Source: CAWDMC01 sp963803295
GTDB taxonomy: Bacteria > Acidobacteriota > Terriglobia > UBA7540
Length of the DNA stretch: 64,000 nt
Assembly (NCBI GenBank): GCA_963803295.1
Contig: CAWDMC010000024.1
Coordinates: 422,998-486,997 of the forward strand
Direction: 5' to 3'
Shown piece by piece: positions 1 to 7,670 of the stretch; within the stretch, counting starts at the first letter, position 1, and every line of letters begins with the position of its first letter. Below the pieces are notes generated by a model. The model did not search any database, had not been told where the DNA came from, and saw nothing but the letters and a program-made list of their open reading frames with translations. The position numbers and the translations under genes are program-made.

Positions 1-309
1 GCCCAAGGCGGAGCCATCCCCGGAGTGAGCGGCGGTCCGCTGGGTCCGAACCAACCCGGCGCCGGGCCCGGAGGCATGGGCACAGGTACGGGCACTGGTT
101 CCGGGATTGGGCCAGGTAGCGGCACCGGGATTGGCTCGGGTGGGGGAATCCTTGGATCGGGCAGCTCCGGCCCGGGCTCGAATGTGGGGCCCCAACCGGG
201 TCCGAGTCAACCGTCTGAACAACCTCCTGATGAGAACTCCTCGCCGACAGACGAGAATCCTGTGCCGCCGGATGAGAATCCTCCGCCAGACGAGAATCCA
301 CCAAACTGA
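1..309 (+). CDS. C-terminal part of a Gly/Pro-rich low-complexity protein (partial)
   Basis: The frame is open from base 1, so the N-terminus lies outside the window. The visible 102 residues are almost all low complexity. A Gly/Ser/Thr run with repeated GTG and GSG units is followed by an acidic tail carrying several P-x-DEN units, and the protein ends at TGA. Such tails occur on secreted or surface proteins, but no domain is visible here and no function can be given. The next gene, folK, is convergent with it. Confidence 0.6.
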   Translation, partial: AQGGAIPGVSGGPLGPNQPGAGPGGMGTGTGTGSGIGPGSGTGIGSGGGILGSGSSGPGSNVGPQPGPSQPSEQPPDENSSPTDENPVPPDENPPPDENPPN

Positions 310-381
310 CTGGCCCGGTTTCCTCGCTTGGTCTCCCTTCGAATGACCAGGTGCCTGGCGAGAACCAGCGACACCTCGCGA

Positions 382-419
382 GCGGAAAAACTGCGGGATC
401 CAAGCGGGATTTCGCGGGA
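382..419. repeat. Intergenic repeat, copy A (just 3' of folK)
   Basis: The core gcggaaaaactgcgggat occurs here and again at 22,250, and in both copies it is followed by a closely similar agcgggatt segment. This copy ends 8 bases past the folK stop codon on the folK transcript side. The other copy sits about 20 bases past the folP stop. It may be a dispersed REP-like element or part of a 3' untranslated region. Confidence 0.6.
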
Positions 420-426
420 ACCGCGT

Positions 427-981
427 TCACGTGATCTTGCGGTCTGCCTCGTCAACCTGCTTAAGAATAGAATGGCCTTCCTCTTTCATCACTTCCTCCG
501 GCTTTAGTTTCACCACCAGACTCTGATCCTGCAAGTTCGCAAGCATCTCGATCGCGGTCAGCCGTGTCACGGGATGGCGCAGGCCGGGGGCGATCTCCCG
601 CAGTGGAATCAGCACAAAGCGGCGCTCGTGGAGCCGCTCGTGAGGAATCACCAGCACCGGCGAGCGCATCACCAAGTTCTCGAAAAGCAGAATGTCGATG
701 TCGAGAGGCCGGGGTCCCTTCGGAATGCCGGGCCGGCGTCCGAGTTTGCGTTCGATAGCCTGCAGCCGATGGAGTAGCTGCAACGGCATGAGCTCGGTTT
801 CCACTTCAGCGACGCAGTTCACAAACCACGGCTGCGGGCGGAAATCCACCGGTTCGGTACGATAGAAAGACGACAGCCGCGCGACGTGCACGCCTGAGTC
901 TCCCAGTAGCTCTACCGCCTTGCGGATGTTTGAGATGCGGGGGCCGATGTTGGATCCAAGCGAGAGGTAGGCACGCTTCAT
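427..981 (-). CDS. folK: 2-amino-4-hydroxy-6-hydroxymethyldihydropteridine pyrophosphokinase
   Basis: This cytoplasmic folate enzyme transfers pyrophosphate from ATP to 6-hydroxymethyl-7,8-dihydropterin, giving the substrate of FolP. The 184 residues open with the family start (YLSLGSNIGPR). They also contain the pterin-site FYRTEPV, the NCVAEVET strand and the catalytic signature GPRPLDIDILLF around residues 88-100. The length is slightly above the usual 160-170 because of a charged C-terminal tail of about 25 residues. folP lies 22 kb away in this window, so the pathway genes are not clustered. The start ATG at 981 gives the full N-terminal strand. Confidence 0.95.
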   Translation of the reverse strand: MKRAYLSLGSNIGPRISNIRKAVELLGDSGVHVARLSSFYRTEPVDFRPQPWFVNCVAEVETELMPLQLLHRLQAIERKLGRRPGIPKGPRPLDIDILLFENLVMRSPVLVIPHERLHERRFVLIPLREIAPGLRHPVTRLTAIEMLANLQDQSLVVKLKPEEVMKEEGHSILKQVDEADRKIT

Positions 982-1084
982 GGAGTTGGAGGTTTTAGGT
1001 GATCACCTGTAGCAGAGGTGGCTGGCTTGTTGCTAGCTGTCACTGGCCGATCGTTGAAAGACAGGTTGCCGGCCGCTTGAATCG

Positions 1085-2293
1085 TTAACCGGGTGCGACA
1101 AGATCAAGTCCGATTGCGTCATGATCCGACAACTGCACAGCCCGGCCTTCCCGCAAATCGTGGATCACCCTCGGCTTTTCGCTTTGGAGTCCGCGCGTGG
1201 CGAACCAGTCGAGCTTCAGGGGGCACTTCCCCTGGTGGTGGCGCAGAGACCAGCGCATGAAGGCAAAGCACCATCCCGGCACCCACTCGCCGAGGTTCTG
1301 GCGAGTCTTGGGGCAATCGACGTCGTAAGAAATGGTGTGCTCGCCGAGCACGTTTGACCGGCGATAGTCAAAGCCTCGGCCTTCCAGCATGCGGAAGAGG
1401 TCCCGCTCGAACCAGTTGTAGGGGTGCAGGTAATGATTGTCGATGACGTTATCCACGCCCATGAAAACGCGCAGCCAAAAACCGAGGATGGCGTAAAAGG
1501 CGCGAGACGAATTGTAGGTCACCGTGTTCCAGTCGCCGCCAATTACGACGCGGCGGCCGGGCGAACCGAGGGCGTCAAGTCCCTCGATCACATCGCGCAT
1601 CTGGTTGTGGCGATGCCGCTGGCTGGAGTTGGCATCGAGATGCACCGAAACGACCGTGACCTCATAACCGGGGAAATCAATATCCGCCACAAGCGCTGTC
1701 TGGCGGCCCAGGCGCTTCTCGCGCCCCCTCATCTTGTCGATGCCATTCCTAAGATGGATGGGATGTACGCGCGCGATCGGATAGCGGCTCAACACGGCGT
1801 TCCCGTGGAGTCCAAGCTCGTTCTCACCGGCAGCGTGATATTCGACCCCGGAGCCCTTGGCAAGGTTCAAGTAACATGGAACAAAAGCATAGTGCATACC
1901 CAGTTCGCTCGCCAACTCCTGTGCCACAGCACGGTTCCCGGAGCGCGCCATGCCCACATCCGTCTCCGTAAGCAGCAGGACGTCACAGGTTTTCAGGTAA
2001 GGATGTGTCTTGAAGGCTTCAATCTGGCCGTCGAGTTCGATGCCACGCTCGAGGTTCCAGGCCAGAAATCGATAGCTCGGTTTCGACGGTGCCACGGCGC
2101 GACTGTAATCGCCGGCTTCGGGCGTGTCGAGGACAGTCCGAATATCAGGCTCAAGCTGCTGGTAGGCCGGATTCGCCAGTAGTTCGGGAGTAGAGGTGCA
2201 CTTGCGAAGCTCGGCAAAATGGGGCGATAGCCGGTCCCTGATAAGGCGGTAGACCTCATTCGTGTTCGTTGAAAGAATCTCAGCTCCCGGCAT
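1085..2293 (-). CDS. Endonuclease/exonuclease/phosphatase (EEP) family protein
   Basis: This is a metal-dependent phosphohydrolase of the EEP superfamily. From residue about 75 it shows the whole active-site series in order: AWNLERG (Asn), LLTETD (catalytic Glu), GNAVLSRYP, SVHLDANS, GGDWNT (Asp/Asn) and LSDHDAIGLDL (Asp-His near the C-terminus). The first 70 residues are a helical extension without signal peptide features, so it is probably cytoplasmic. The insertion before the last motif (about residues 270-370, with several Trp, Arg and Tyr) is longer than in exonuclease III. The substrate could be nucleic acid, a phospholipid or an inositol phosphate. The sequence does not decide between them. 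Confidence 0.8.
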   Translation of the reverse strand: MPGAEILSTNTNEVYRLIRDRLSPHFAELRKCTSTPELLANPAYQQLEPDIRTVLDTPEAGDYSRAVAPSKPSYRFLAWNLERGIELDGQIEAFKTHPYLKTCDVLLLTETDVGMARSGNRAVAQELASELGMHYAFVPCYLNLAKGSGVEYHAAGENELGLHGNAVLSRYPIARVHPIHLRNGIDKMRGREKRLGRQTALVADIDFPGYEVTVVSVHLDANSSQRHRHNQMRDVIEGLDALGSPGRRVVIGGDWNTVTYNSSRAFYAILGFWLRVFMGVDNVIDNHYLHPYNWFERDLFRMLEGRGFDYRRSNVLGEHTISYDVDCPKTRQNLGEWVPGWCFAFMRWSLRHHQGKCPLKLDWFATRGLQSEKPRVIHDLREGRAVQLSDHDAIGLDLVAPG

Positions 2294-2408
2294 CGTTCAT
2301 CATCCCTCCTGCCATTATGCTGGACTGCGAGTTGCCAACGCTTTGGACAGGAATCGGTAGGTTCTCACTTGATCGAATAGGAATCAGGATATCACTGAAG
2401 CGCTGTCT

Positions 2409-2433
2409 CGCGGACCCCGTTTGTGGGTCCGCG
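2409..2433 (-). terminator. GC-rich hairpin downstream of hicBA
   Basis: Perfect 9-base arms (cgcggaccc / gggtccgcg) are separated by 7 bases. The hairpin lies about 35 bases past the hicA stop on the minus strand. There is no clear U tract, so it may act as a weak terminator or a 3' stabiliser rather than a classical intrinsic terminator. Confidence 0.35.
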
Positions 2434-2465
2434 GGGCTGCTGGCTGCTCACTCCTCACTCCTCAG

Positions 2466-2693
2466 TCATTTGCCGGTTGCTTCCAGAAATTGTTCAACGG
2501 TTAAGCCTGCTCTCGCGATCAGGGCCCGTAGCGTTCCGCGCGCAACTTGAGTGTGGTTGGGAACAGAGAGCGTGGCGATGTGGCCGGTCTTGGTGAGAAT
2601 GATGTGACTGCCCCGTTGGCGGGCGACTTCCCAGCCGAGCTTTTGGAAAGCCGAGACAACTTCCCGGGGTCGAAGGATCGGGACGGGCGGCAT
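2466..2693 (-). CDS. hicA: HicA-family mRNA interferase toxin
   Basis: This 75-residue protein has the double-stranded RNA-binding-like HicA fold. VVSAFQKLGWE is followed by RQRGSHIILTKTG, which holds the conserved Gly-Ser-His whose His is catalytic in the family, then SVPNH and the closing helix LRALIARAGLTVEQFLE. HicA toxins cleave mRNA and are neutralised by HicB. The start ATG overlaps the stop of the upstream hicB by one base (TGATG), which indicates translational coupling. The gene order hicB-hicA is one of the two orders known for this family. Confidence 0.88.
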   Translation of the reverse strand: MPPVPILRPREVVSAFQKLGWEVARQRGSHIILTKTGHIATLSVPNHTQVARGTLRALIARAGLTVEQFLEATGK

Positions 2694-2899
2694 CAGGCTG
2701 GGACTTCCACTTCACGCGTCGTGACCATGAGCGCCAAGCCTTTCTCAGCGCGCACTTCCAGGCATTCCTTGATGGCATCGCGGATGTTTTTCTCCGCTTC
2801 CCCTTCCGTTTTCCCCTGACTCACGCAGCCGGGAATGGAGGGGCACTCGGCGATGTACTCGCCATCTTCGTCCTGGTAGATGGTGATAAGCAGTTTCAT
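2693..2899 (-). CDS. hicB: HicB-family antitoxin
   Basis: This short (68-residue) HicB has only the partial RNase H-like fold: a YQDEDGEYIAECPSIPGC start, the VSQGKTEGEAEKNIRDAI segment and the ECLE helix. No separate HTH or RHH DNA-binding domain is visible at the C-terminus. Autoregulation, if any, would therefore have to use the compact form. It is translationally coupled to hicA. The complex is expected to block HicA RNase activity. Confidence 0.88.
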   Translation of the reverse strand: MKLLITIYQDEDGEYIAECPSIPGCVSQGKTEGEAEKNIRDAIKECLEVRAEKGLALMVTTREVEVPA

Positions 2900-2967
2900 C
2901 TCAACTCCTCGTCAAATTATCGCACAATTTTGGTCCCAAAGATTCTCTACGTTCCAGGTCGAAACCA

Positions 2968-3002
2968 ATAGCCGGGTCAAATAGCCGGGTCAAATAGCCG
3001 GA
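2968..3002. repeat. 13-bp tandem repeat
   Basis: The unit atagccgggtcaa occurs twice in direct contact and is followed by a partial third copy (atagccgga). It lies between hicB and the divergent HicB-like gene, so it could carry operator sites for either one. No function is demonstrated. Confidence 0.7.
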
Positions 3003-3123
3003 TTCGGCGGCAAGCGCTGGCAGTGATAAAATGCAGGTGGTTCGACCCGTAGTAACGCCACCGGCTAGGCGGGAAGCGGTGATCTGGAATGTGATCCGTC
3101 TGGTATCCTGACGTGAGGCTGTC

Positions 3124-3387
3124 GTGAGAAAACTCCGGTATTTGGTTCGCATCAATAAAGATCCAGACAGTGATTGGGGAGCCTCGGTTCCGGACCTGCC
3201 GGGCTGCGTGGCGACCGGGAAGACGATAGACCAGGCTCTTCAGCGCATCGAGGGGGCGGTCGCACTCCATATTCGTGGCATGCGCCAGGACGGTCTGAAG
3301 CCTCCTCTGCCACGACAAAGGGCGGTGACCCCAAGGCGCACCTCGCGTCGGGTGGATTTCTTGGCAACCATCGAAGTTGCGGCCTGA
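3124..3387 (+). CDS. HicB-like protein without adjacent toxin
   Basis: This 87-residue protein has the HicB core: YLVRINKDPDSDWGASVPDLPGCVATG, followed by a TIDQALQRIEGAVALHIRGM helix. A basic 20-residue linker and a hydrophobic end follow. GTG is the first usable start. No HicA frame is present on either side, so this is either an orphan antitoxin-like protein or what remains of a cassette. It is divergent from hicBA across 224 bases that contain the 13-bp tandem repeat. Confidence 0.65.
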   Translation: MRKLRYLVRINKDPDSDWGASVPDLPGCVATGKTIDQALQRIEGAVALHIRGMRQDGLKPPLPRQRAVTPRRTSRRVDFLATIEVAA

Positions 3388-3692
3388 CCGGGCGTTGTCG
3401 ACGTCGCGGCGGTCTTGCTGCTTATCGTGCGACTCTGGAGGCTGAGGCGGTACAAGGAGCAGATATTACGGACATTGTGATATTTCTTCTTCTGTCACTT
3501 GTGCCGATCTGCTTGGCCATCCAGCTCTACATGACATTAACCTGGTCGCGGTTAGGTTTTGAGTGAGGCGTGCCTAACTTAAGTTTCTAGCGAACTGGAT
3601 GCTCGCGCTGCTCCCGTTCCGGCTTCTGACAGGGAGCGTTAGCCTGACTCACGTGCTCAGGAGCAAACCGGACCCGACTTGGAGGGGAGCCC
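3388..3692. other. Gap of 305 bases with no convincing gene
   Basis: The only coding-like stretch is a run at about 3,476-3,566 that would encode a 29-residue hydrophobic peptide (IFLLLSLVPICLAIQLYM core) from a GTG codon. It has no clear ribosome-binding site. The last 40 bases contain a strong Shine-Dalgarno sequence (ggaggggag) for the downstream DUF5343 gene. Confidence 0.4.
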
Positions 3693-4352
3693 ATGGTATT
3701 ACCCGATAGCTATACTCTGAAGACGACCGCCATTCCGGCCTATTTTGATGCCATCCTCGACGCCAATCCTCCGGAGCGCTTTTCGGTTAAGTTCCTTGAG
3801 AATCTGGGTTTCACGAGTACGAATGACCGCTTGTTAGTCGGAATTCTGAAGGACCTCGGCTTTATCAACGCCGACGGTGCGCCGCAGCAGCGCTATTTCG
3901 AATTCATGGATAGGTCGCAGTCGAAGGTCGTTTTGGCGGACGCTATACGTCAGGCCTACGCAGGGCTATTCGCCATCAACAAAAAGGCGAACGAGCTGGA
4001 CGTAAAAGAAGTTAAGAACAAGCTTCGGACGTTATACGCCGGGAAAAAGACTGATCTCGTCATTGGAAACATCGCGAAGACTTTCTCCGCCCTTTGCCAA
4101 TACGCCGATTTCTCTGGGCAAGCCGTTGAACGACCCAAGACTCAGGCTACGGTCGGGGTAAACGAGAAAAGGCCCGACGAGAGAAAGCCTGAGATGGGGA
4201 TCGAGGATGGGACTGAGGGGCAGAAGACCAAGAAGACGATATCGCTGTCGATAGATTCCATGCAGTATCACATTAACATCGTGCTGCCTGAGAGTCGCGA
4301 CCAGGCCGTCTACGACGCAATCTTTAAGAGCCTGAAGGAGCACCTGAGTTGA
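3693..4352 (+). CDS. DUF5343 domain protein, first gene of a HEPN cassette
   Basis: The 219-residue protein begins with YTLKTTAIPAYFDAILDANPPE, continues with a KFLENLGFTSTNDRLLVGILKDLGFI segment, and then YFEFMD. This is the helix-turn-helix-like arrangement of DUF5343. A charged, disordered linker (about 150-180) leads to a short terminal beta/alpha segment (ISLSIDSMQYHINIVLPES). It starts 4 bases after a strong ggaggggag site. It is coupled to the following HEPN gene by a TTGA overlap. By inference, it is the antitoxin or specificity partner of that HEPN protein. The family's biochemical role is not established to my knowledge. Confidence 0.75.
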   Translation: MVLPDSYTLKTTAIPAYFDAILDANPPERFSVKFLENLGFTSTNDRLLVGILKDLGFINADGAPQQRYFEFMDRSQSKVVLADAIRQAYAGLFAINKKANELDVKEVKNKLRTLYAGKKTDLVIGNIAKTFSALCQYADFSGQAVERPKTQATVGVNEKRPDERKPEMGIEDGTEGQKTKKTISLSIDSMQYHINIVLPESRDQAVYDAIFKSLKEHLS

Positions 4353-4924
4353 ACATTGACCACCTCTATGCATTCGTTTGTCGGGGTCTGCTGACGGAAG
4401 CGAGCCTTGACAAGGTTGGGCGGCAGCGCAGGAGGCATTTTGGCAACCCGGAGGCCCTCCAAGTACAGCAGACACTATCGTTCGATTTGCTGGATCCGGA
4501 CCTCCTTGCAGGGGCGCAGCGCATGTCCTTGATCTATATAGCGATCCACTCCTTCGAGAACATGGTCAGACAACTGGTTATGAAAGCGATGGCGGAGCGG
4601 CATGGTTCGGGATGGTGGTCCAAAGTGCCGGATCGGATTCAGAAAACCGTAAAGACTCGCATCGAAGAAGATGCCAAGTTTCGTTGGCATGGAGCACGCG
4701 GTAGCTCGGAAATCAACTATTGCGACTTTGGGGATTTGTCCTCGATCATAGTTACGAATTGGGAGGTATTCGAGGACGTTATCGCCAATCTTGAATGGGC
4801 GAAGGCGCTCCTGAATACGTTGGAGAAGTCGCGCAACAGTGTGATGCACGGCGGAGTACTGGCAAAGGAAGACGTGGAAAGAGTTGGGATGAACATTCGG
4901 GACTGGATTCGACAAACTGGATAG
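4349..4924 (+). CDS. Swt1-type HEPN domain protein, candidate RNase
   Basis: This is a 191-residue all-helical protein. The N-terminal half contains YIAIHSFENMVRQLVMKAM, and the C-terminal half carries SRNSVMHGG with the HEPN RNase signature R-x4-H at Arg162 and His167. HEPN proteins with this motif are often metal-independent RNases in toxin-antitoxin or abortive-infection systems. The start is a TTG that overlaps the DUF5343 stop (TTGA), so translation is coupled and expression of the possible toxin is kept low. Assignment to the Swt1-like HEPN group is from pattern memory. RNase activity is inference. Confidence 0.7.
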   Translation: MNIDHLYAFVCRGLLTEASLDKVGRQRRRHFGNPEALQVQQTLSFDLLDPDLLAGAQRMSLIYIAIHSFENMVRQLVMKAMAERHGSGWWSKVPDRIQKTVKTRIEEDAKFRWHGARGSSEINYCDFGDLSSIIVTNWEVFEDVIANLEWAKALLNTLEKSRNSVMHGGVLAKEDVERVGMNIRDWIRQTG

Positions 4925-5242
4925 CTCGTGTCGCGCGTTGGTGCAAACCCCTATCGCCACAGGTGGCGCACACATCGCGTTCTTGGCGATGTGTACGATC
5001 TTGGAAGACGCGCCATGGGAAGGACGGAATCATCCCCAAGGAAGCAAAACCGGAAGCTTGAACACGACCACTGGTCAGGCGACGCAACCATCCCTCGCTT
5101 GCTGGCAGGTGATAAGACGCAGGTGGTTCAACCTATCTTAATGCCGCTGGCGAAGCATGCAGGGATTGCAGCCCAAAGCCCCGCACACATGGCATAAACA
5201 CGCTATGTACGTGCCACCCGCGCGCGCCACTTGCTATTGAAC
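4925..5242. other. Gap of 318 bases with no gene seen
   Basis: No coding frame here resembles a known protein, and no RNA gene or strong hairpin was recognised. It separates the HEPN cassette from the convergent ruvB end. Confidence 0.4.
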
Positions 5243-6274
5243 TCAGTCGAATAGCGTTCTGGCGATACCCGAACTTGGCGGGGGTAACAGCTTCAGGTGC
5301 TTGTACGCTGGGTCATTCGCCTTGCGCCCACTCTTGGTGCGGCTGATGAAGCCTTGCTGTAGCAGGAAAGGCTCGACCATATCCACCAGCGTGTCAACCT
5401 CTTCGTTGAGCGTGGCCGACAGCGCTTCAACCCCCACAGGACCGCCCTGATAGTGCTGAATGATGGCACGAAGGAAGCTGCGATCGAGATCGTCGAGGCC
5501 AAGTTCGTCCACTCCTTCAAGCTTCAGAGCGTCACGGGCGATATCGAGGTCGATCGAACCTGTGCCCTTGACCTCGGCGAAGTCGCGCACCCGTCGCAGG
5601 AGGCGATTGGCAACCCGCGGCGTGCCGCGAGCACGGCGGGCGACCTCAGCGCCACCGCTATCGTCAATTTTGGCTTGGAGGATTCGAGCCGCGCGTAGGA
5701 TGATCTGCTTGAGTTCGTCCACCTGGTAGAACTCAAGGTGGTAGAACAACCCGAAACGGTTACGGAGCGGGGCGGAGAGGCTGCCGGCGCGCGTGGTGGC
5801 GCCCACCAGGGTGAATTTCTTCAGCGGTACGTTGATGGTCTTGGCAAACATGCCCTTGTCGACCACGAAGTCCACCTTAAAGTCCTCCATGGCCGGGTAG
5901 AGGAACTCCTCGATGTTGGTGGGCAGCCGGTGGATCTCGTCCACAAACAAGATGTCTCCCTCGCCCAGATTGGTGAGGATGCCCATCAGGTCGCCCGTGC
6001 GCTCGAGGGCCGGTCCGGAGCTGGTGACAATTTTTGCCCCCATCTCGTGGGCGATGATGTTTGCCAACGTCGTCTTCCCGAGTCCTGGAGGACCGTGAAA
6101 TAAGGCATGATCGAGCGGCTCGCCCCGCTGCTTGGCAGCCTGGATCGCGATAGAAAGCTTTTCGACAACCTTACGCTGTCCGATATACTCATCGAGCGTG
6201 GGCGGACGAAGGCTGCGATTGAAGCTCTCTTCGTCTTTCGAGATAAGTTCGGGCGAGACCAGGCGCTCTCTCAT
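5243..6274 (-). CDS. ruvB: Holliday junction branch migration ATPase RuvB
   Basis: RuvB forms the hexameric AAA+ motor that drives branch migration with RuvA. The 343 residues contain the RuvB N-terminal LRPPTLDEYIGQ, Walker A GPPGLGKTT (about residue 61), Walker B LFVDEIH, sensor 1 GATTRAG, the arginine-finger region NRFG, and the C-terminal winged helix (FLLQQGFISRTKSGRKA). The length is typical. The gene follows ruvA by 9 bases and is the last gene of ruvC-ruvA-ruvB. Confidence 0.97.
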   Translation of the reverse strand: MRERLVSPELISKDEESFNRSLRPPTLDEYIGQRKVVEKLSIAIQAAKQRGEPLDHALFHGPPGLGKTTLANIIAHEMGAKIVTSSGPALERTGDLMGILTNLGEGDILFVDEIHRLPTNIEEFLYPAMEDFKVDFVVDKGMFAKTINVPLKKFTLVGATTRAGSLSAPLRNRFGLFYHLEFYQVDELKQIILRAARILQAKIDDSGGAEVARRARGTPRVANRLLRRVRDFAEVKGTGSIDLDIARDALKLEGVDELGLDDLDRSFLRAIIQHYQGGPVGVEALSATLNEEVDTLVDMVEPFLLQQGFISRTKSGRKANDPAYKHLKLLPPPSSGIARTLFD

Positions 6275-6283
6275 GCACCTACC

Positions 6284-6931
6284 TTACGCACCCTGCTTCT
6301 GTTCAAAGACCTTGCGCAGGAACTCCTCGATCGTCTTGACGTTCTTGTGTATGGCGAAGATTTCGGCCACCATCCGCTGAGCTTCGCCGTGCGAATATTC
6401 AAGCTGCTCCAGTACCTGGATGGCCTCGACCTTAAGCTCGGATACTGGCTCTCTCTCGATTGAGAGGGGCTCGTTCGACGGCGCCAGGGCGAACTTGGCC
6501 ATCTTGCCGCGAAGCTCCATGACAATGCGCTCGGCGGTTTTGGGACCGATCTGGGGCAGCGCCTTCAGGAACAGGATATCCCCGCGCTCGATGGCCTGGG
6601 CGATCTCGCTGCGCGGCTGTACCAGACATTTCAGCGCCTTCATGAATCCCAGCCCGGGCACATCGGTGAAAGCTTCAAAGAATTCCCGGTCAAGGGGATC
6701 GAGGAATCCGATCAGCTTGGGCGTGAGGCGGCTGCCGCCCAGACCGCCATCGATATAGTAAATTGTGTACAGCGTCAGCGGATTCTGGCGTTCGCCTTCC
6801 GGCAGGTGGCGGAGCTTGGCCGCAATGCCCGATGGCACCAGAACTTCATAACAAAGCGCCCCGGCTCGCAACAGCAAGGAATTGCGCTTGATGCGATCGT
6901 AGAAGACTTCACCACTGATTTCAGAGATCAT
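6284..6931 (-). CDS. ruvA: Holliday junction DNA-binding protein RuvA (long variant)
   Basis: RuvA tetramers bind the four-way junction and load RuvB. This 215-residue form has two helix-hairpin-helix segments, VPGLGFMKALKCL and LPQIGPKTAERIVMEL (about residues 95-145), and a C-terminal domain III with AIQVLEQLEYSHGEAQRMV. It is longer than typical RuvA (about 195-205). Its N-terminal OB domain is divergent, with an added YTIYYIDGGLGGSRLTPK stretch before GFLDPLDREFF. Its position between ruvC and ruvB supports the call. Confidence 0.92.
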   Translation of the reverse strand: MISEISGEVFYDRIKRNSLLLRAGALCYEVLVPSGIAAKLRHLPEGERQNPLTLYTIYYIDGGLGGSRLTPKLIGFLDPLDREFFEAFTDVPGLGFMKALKCLVQPRSEIAQAIERGDILFLKALPQIGPKTAERIVMELRGKMAKFALAPSNEPLSIEREPVSELKVEAIQVLEQLEYSHGEAQRMVAEIFAIHKNVKTIEEFLRKVFEQKQGA

Positions 6932-7037
6932 CTTTACCCGCGCTGCGAGGAGACTAAGACGTCAAAGCCACCAAGGAACCCATTTCTTCTCGTTCTGGTG
7001 CCTCGGTGTCTTGGTGGTTCATTTCCTACCCCAGGAT

Positions 7038-7565
7038 TCAACTTCGTGCGGCGAGATCTGCCTTCCTCTTCGAGTCCACAAAGCACAGTGCAATCGCGAG
7101 TGCGTCCGCCACGTCGGGAGGATGCGGAGTTCGCTCGAGCGAGAAGAAGTTCTGCACCGCTCGCTGCACTTGGCTCTTACTGGCGTTGCCGTTGCCCGTG
7201 ATCGATTGCTTGACGCGCCGGGCTGGCAAGTCGATTACGGGGATACTTGCCATCCGCGCCGCCAGGCAGATTACGCCGCGAGCGTGGCCCATCAGCACGG
7301 CAGTTTTCGGATAGTCGGCGTGGCTGTAGACCTCTTCCAGGCACATCGACTCGGGTTGAAACTCGTCGATGACCTCACGCAGGCCGCGGAAAAGAAGCTC
7401 CAGCCGAGCCGGCAGATTGTTGCCCTCGCTGCGCGGCAGCCGGATCACCCCGGCTTCGATCAGCTTCACTCCGGCCGGGTTACACTCAATCACGCCATAT
7501 CCGGTGGCATTAAGACCCGGGTCGACACCGATGACACGCGTGGTCACACGAGAGGCGGAGATCAT
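7038..7565 (-). CDS. ruvC: Holliday junction resolvase RuvC
   Basis: This endonuclease resolves Holliday junctions. It has an RNase H-like fold with four acidic catalytic residues, all visible in 175 residues: GVDPGL (Asp near residue 14), LEEVYS (Glu), and the paired Asp in HPPDVADALA near the C-terminus. GNGNASKSQVQRAV is the usual DNA-contact helix. A 106-base gap separates it from ruvA, so ruvAB may have extra regulation. Confidence 0.97.
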   Translation of the reverse strand: MISASRVTTRVIGVDPGLNATGYGVIECNPAGVKLIEAGVIRLPRSEGNNLPARLELLFRGLREVIDEFQPESMCLEEVYSHADYPKTAVLMGHARGVICLAARMASIPVIDLPARRVKQSITGNGNASKSQVQRAVQNFFSLERTPHPPDVADALAIALCFVDSKRKADLAARS

Positions 7566-7670
7566 TCCAGGTGATTTTAGACCCTTCGAAGCTGAATAGA
7601 GAATAGAAAGTAGAAACAGGGAAATTGCGAGCCAAACTACTTCCTGTTTCGATCCTTCCTCTGACCATCC

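Noticed and set aside
1424..2182. A 252-codon plus-strand frame
   Set aside because: It is antisense to the EEP-family gene, whose active-site motifs are complete.
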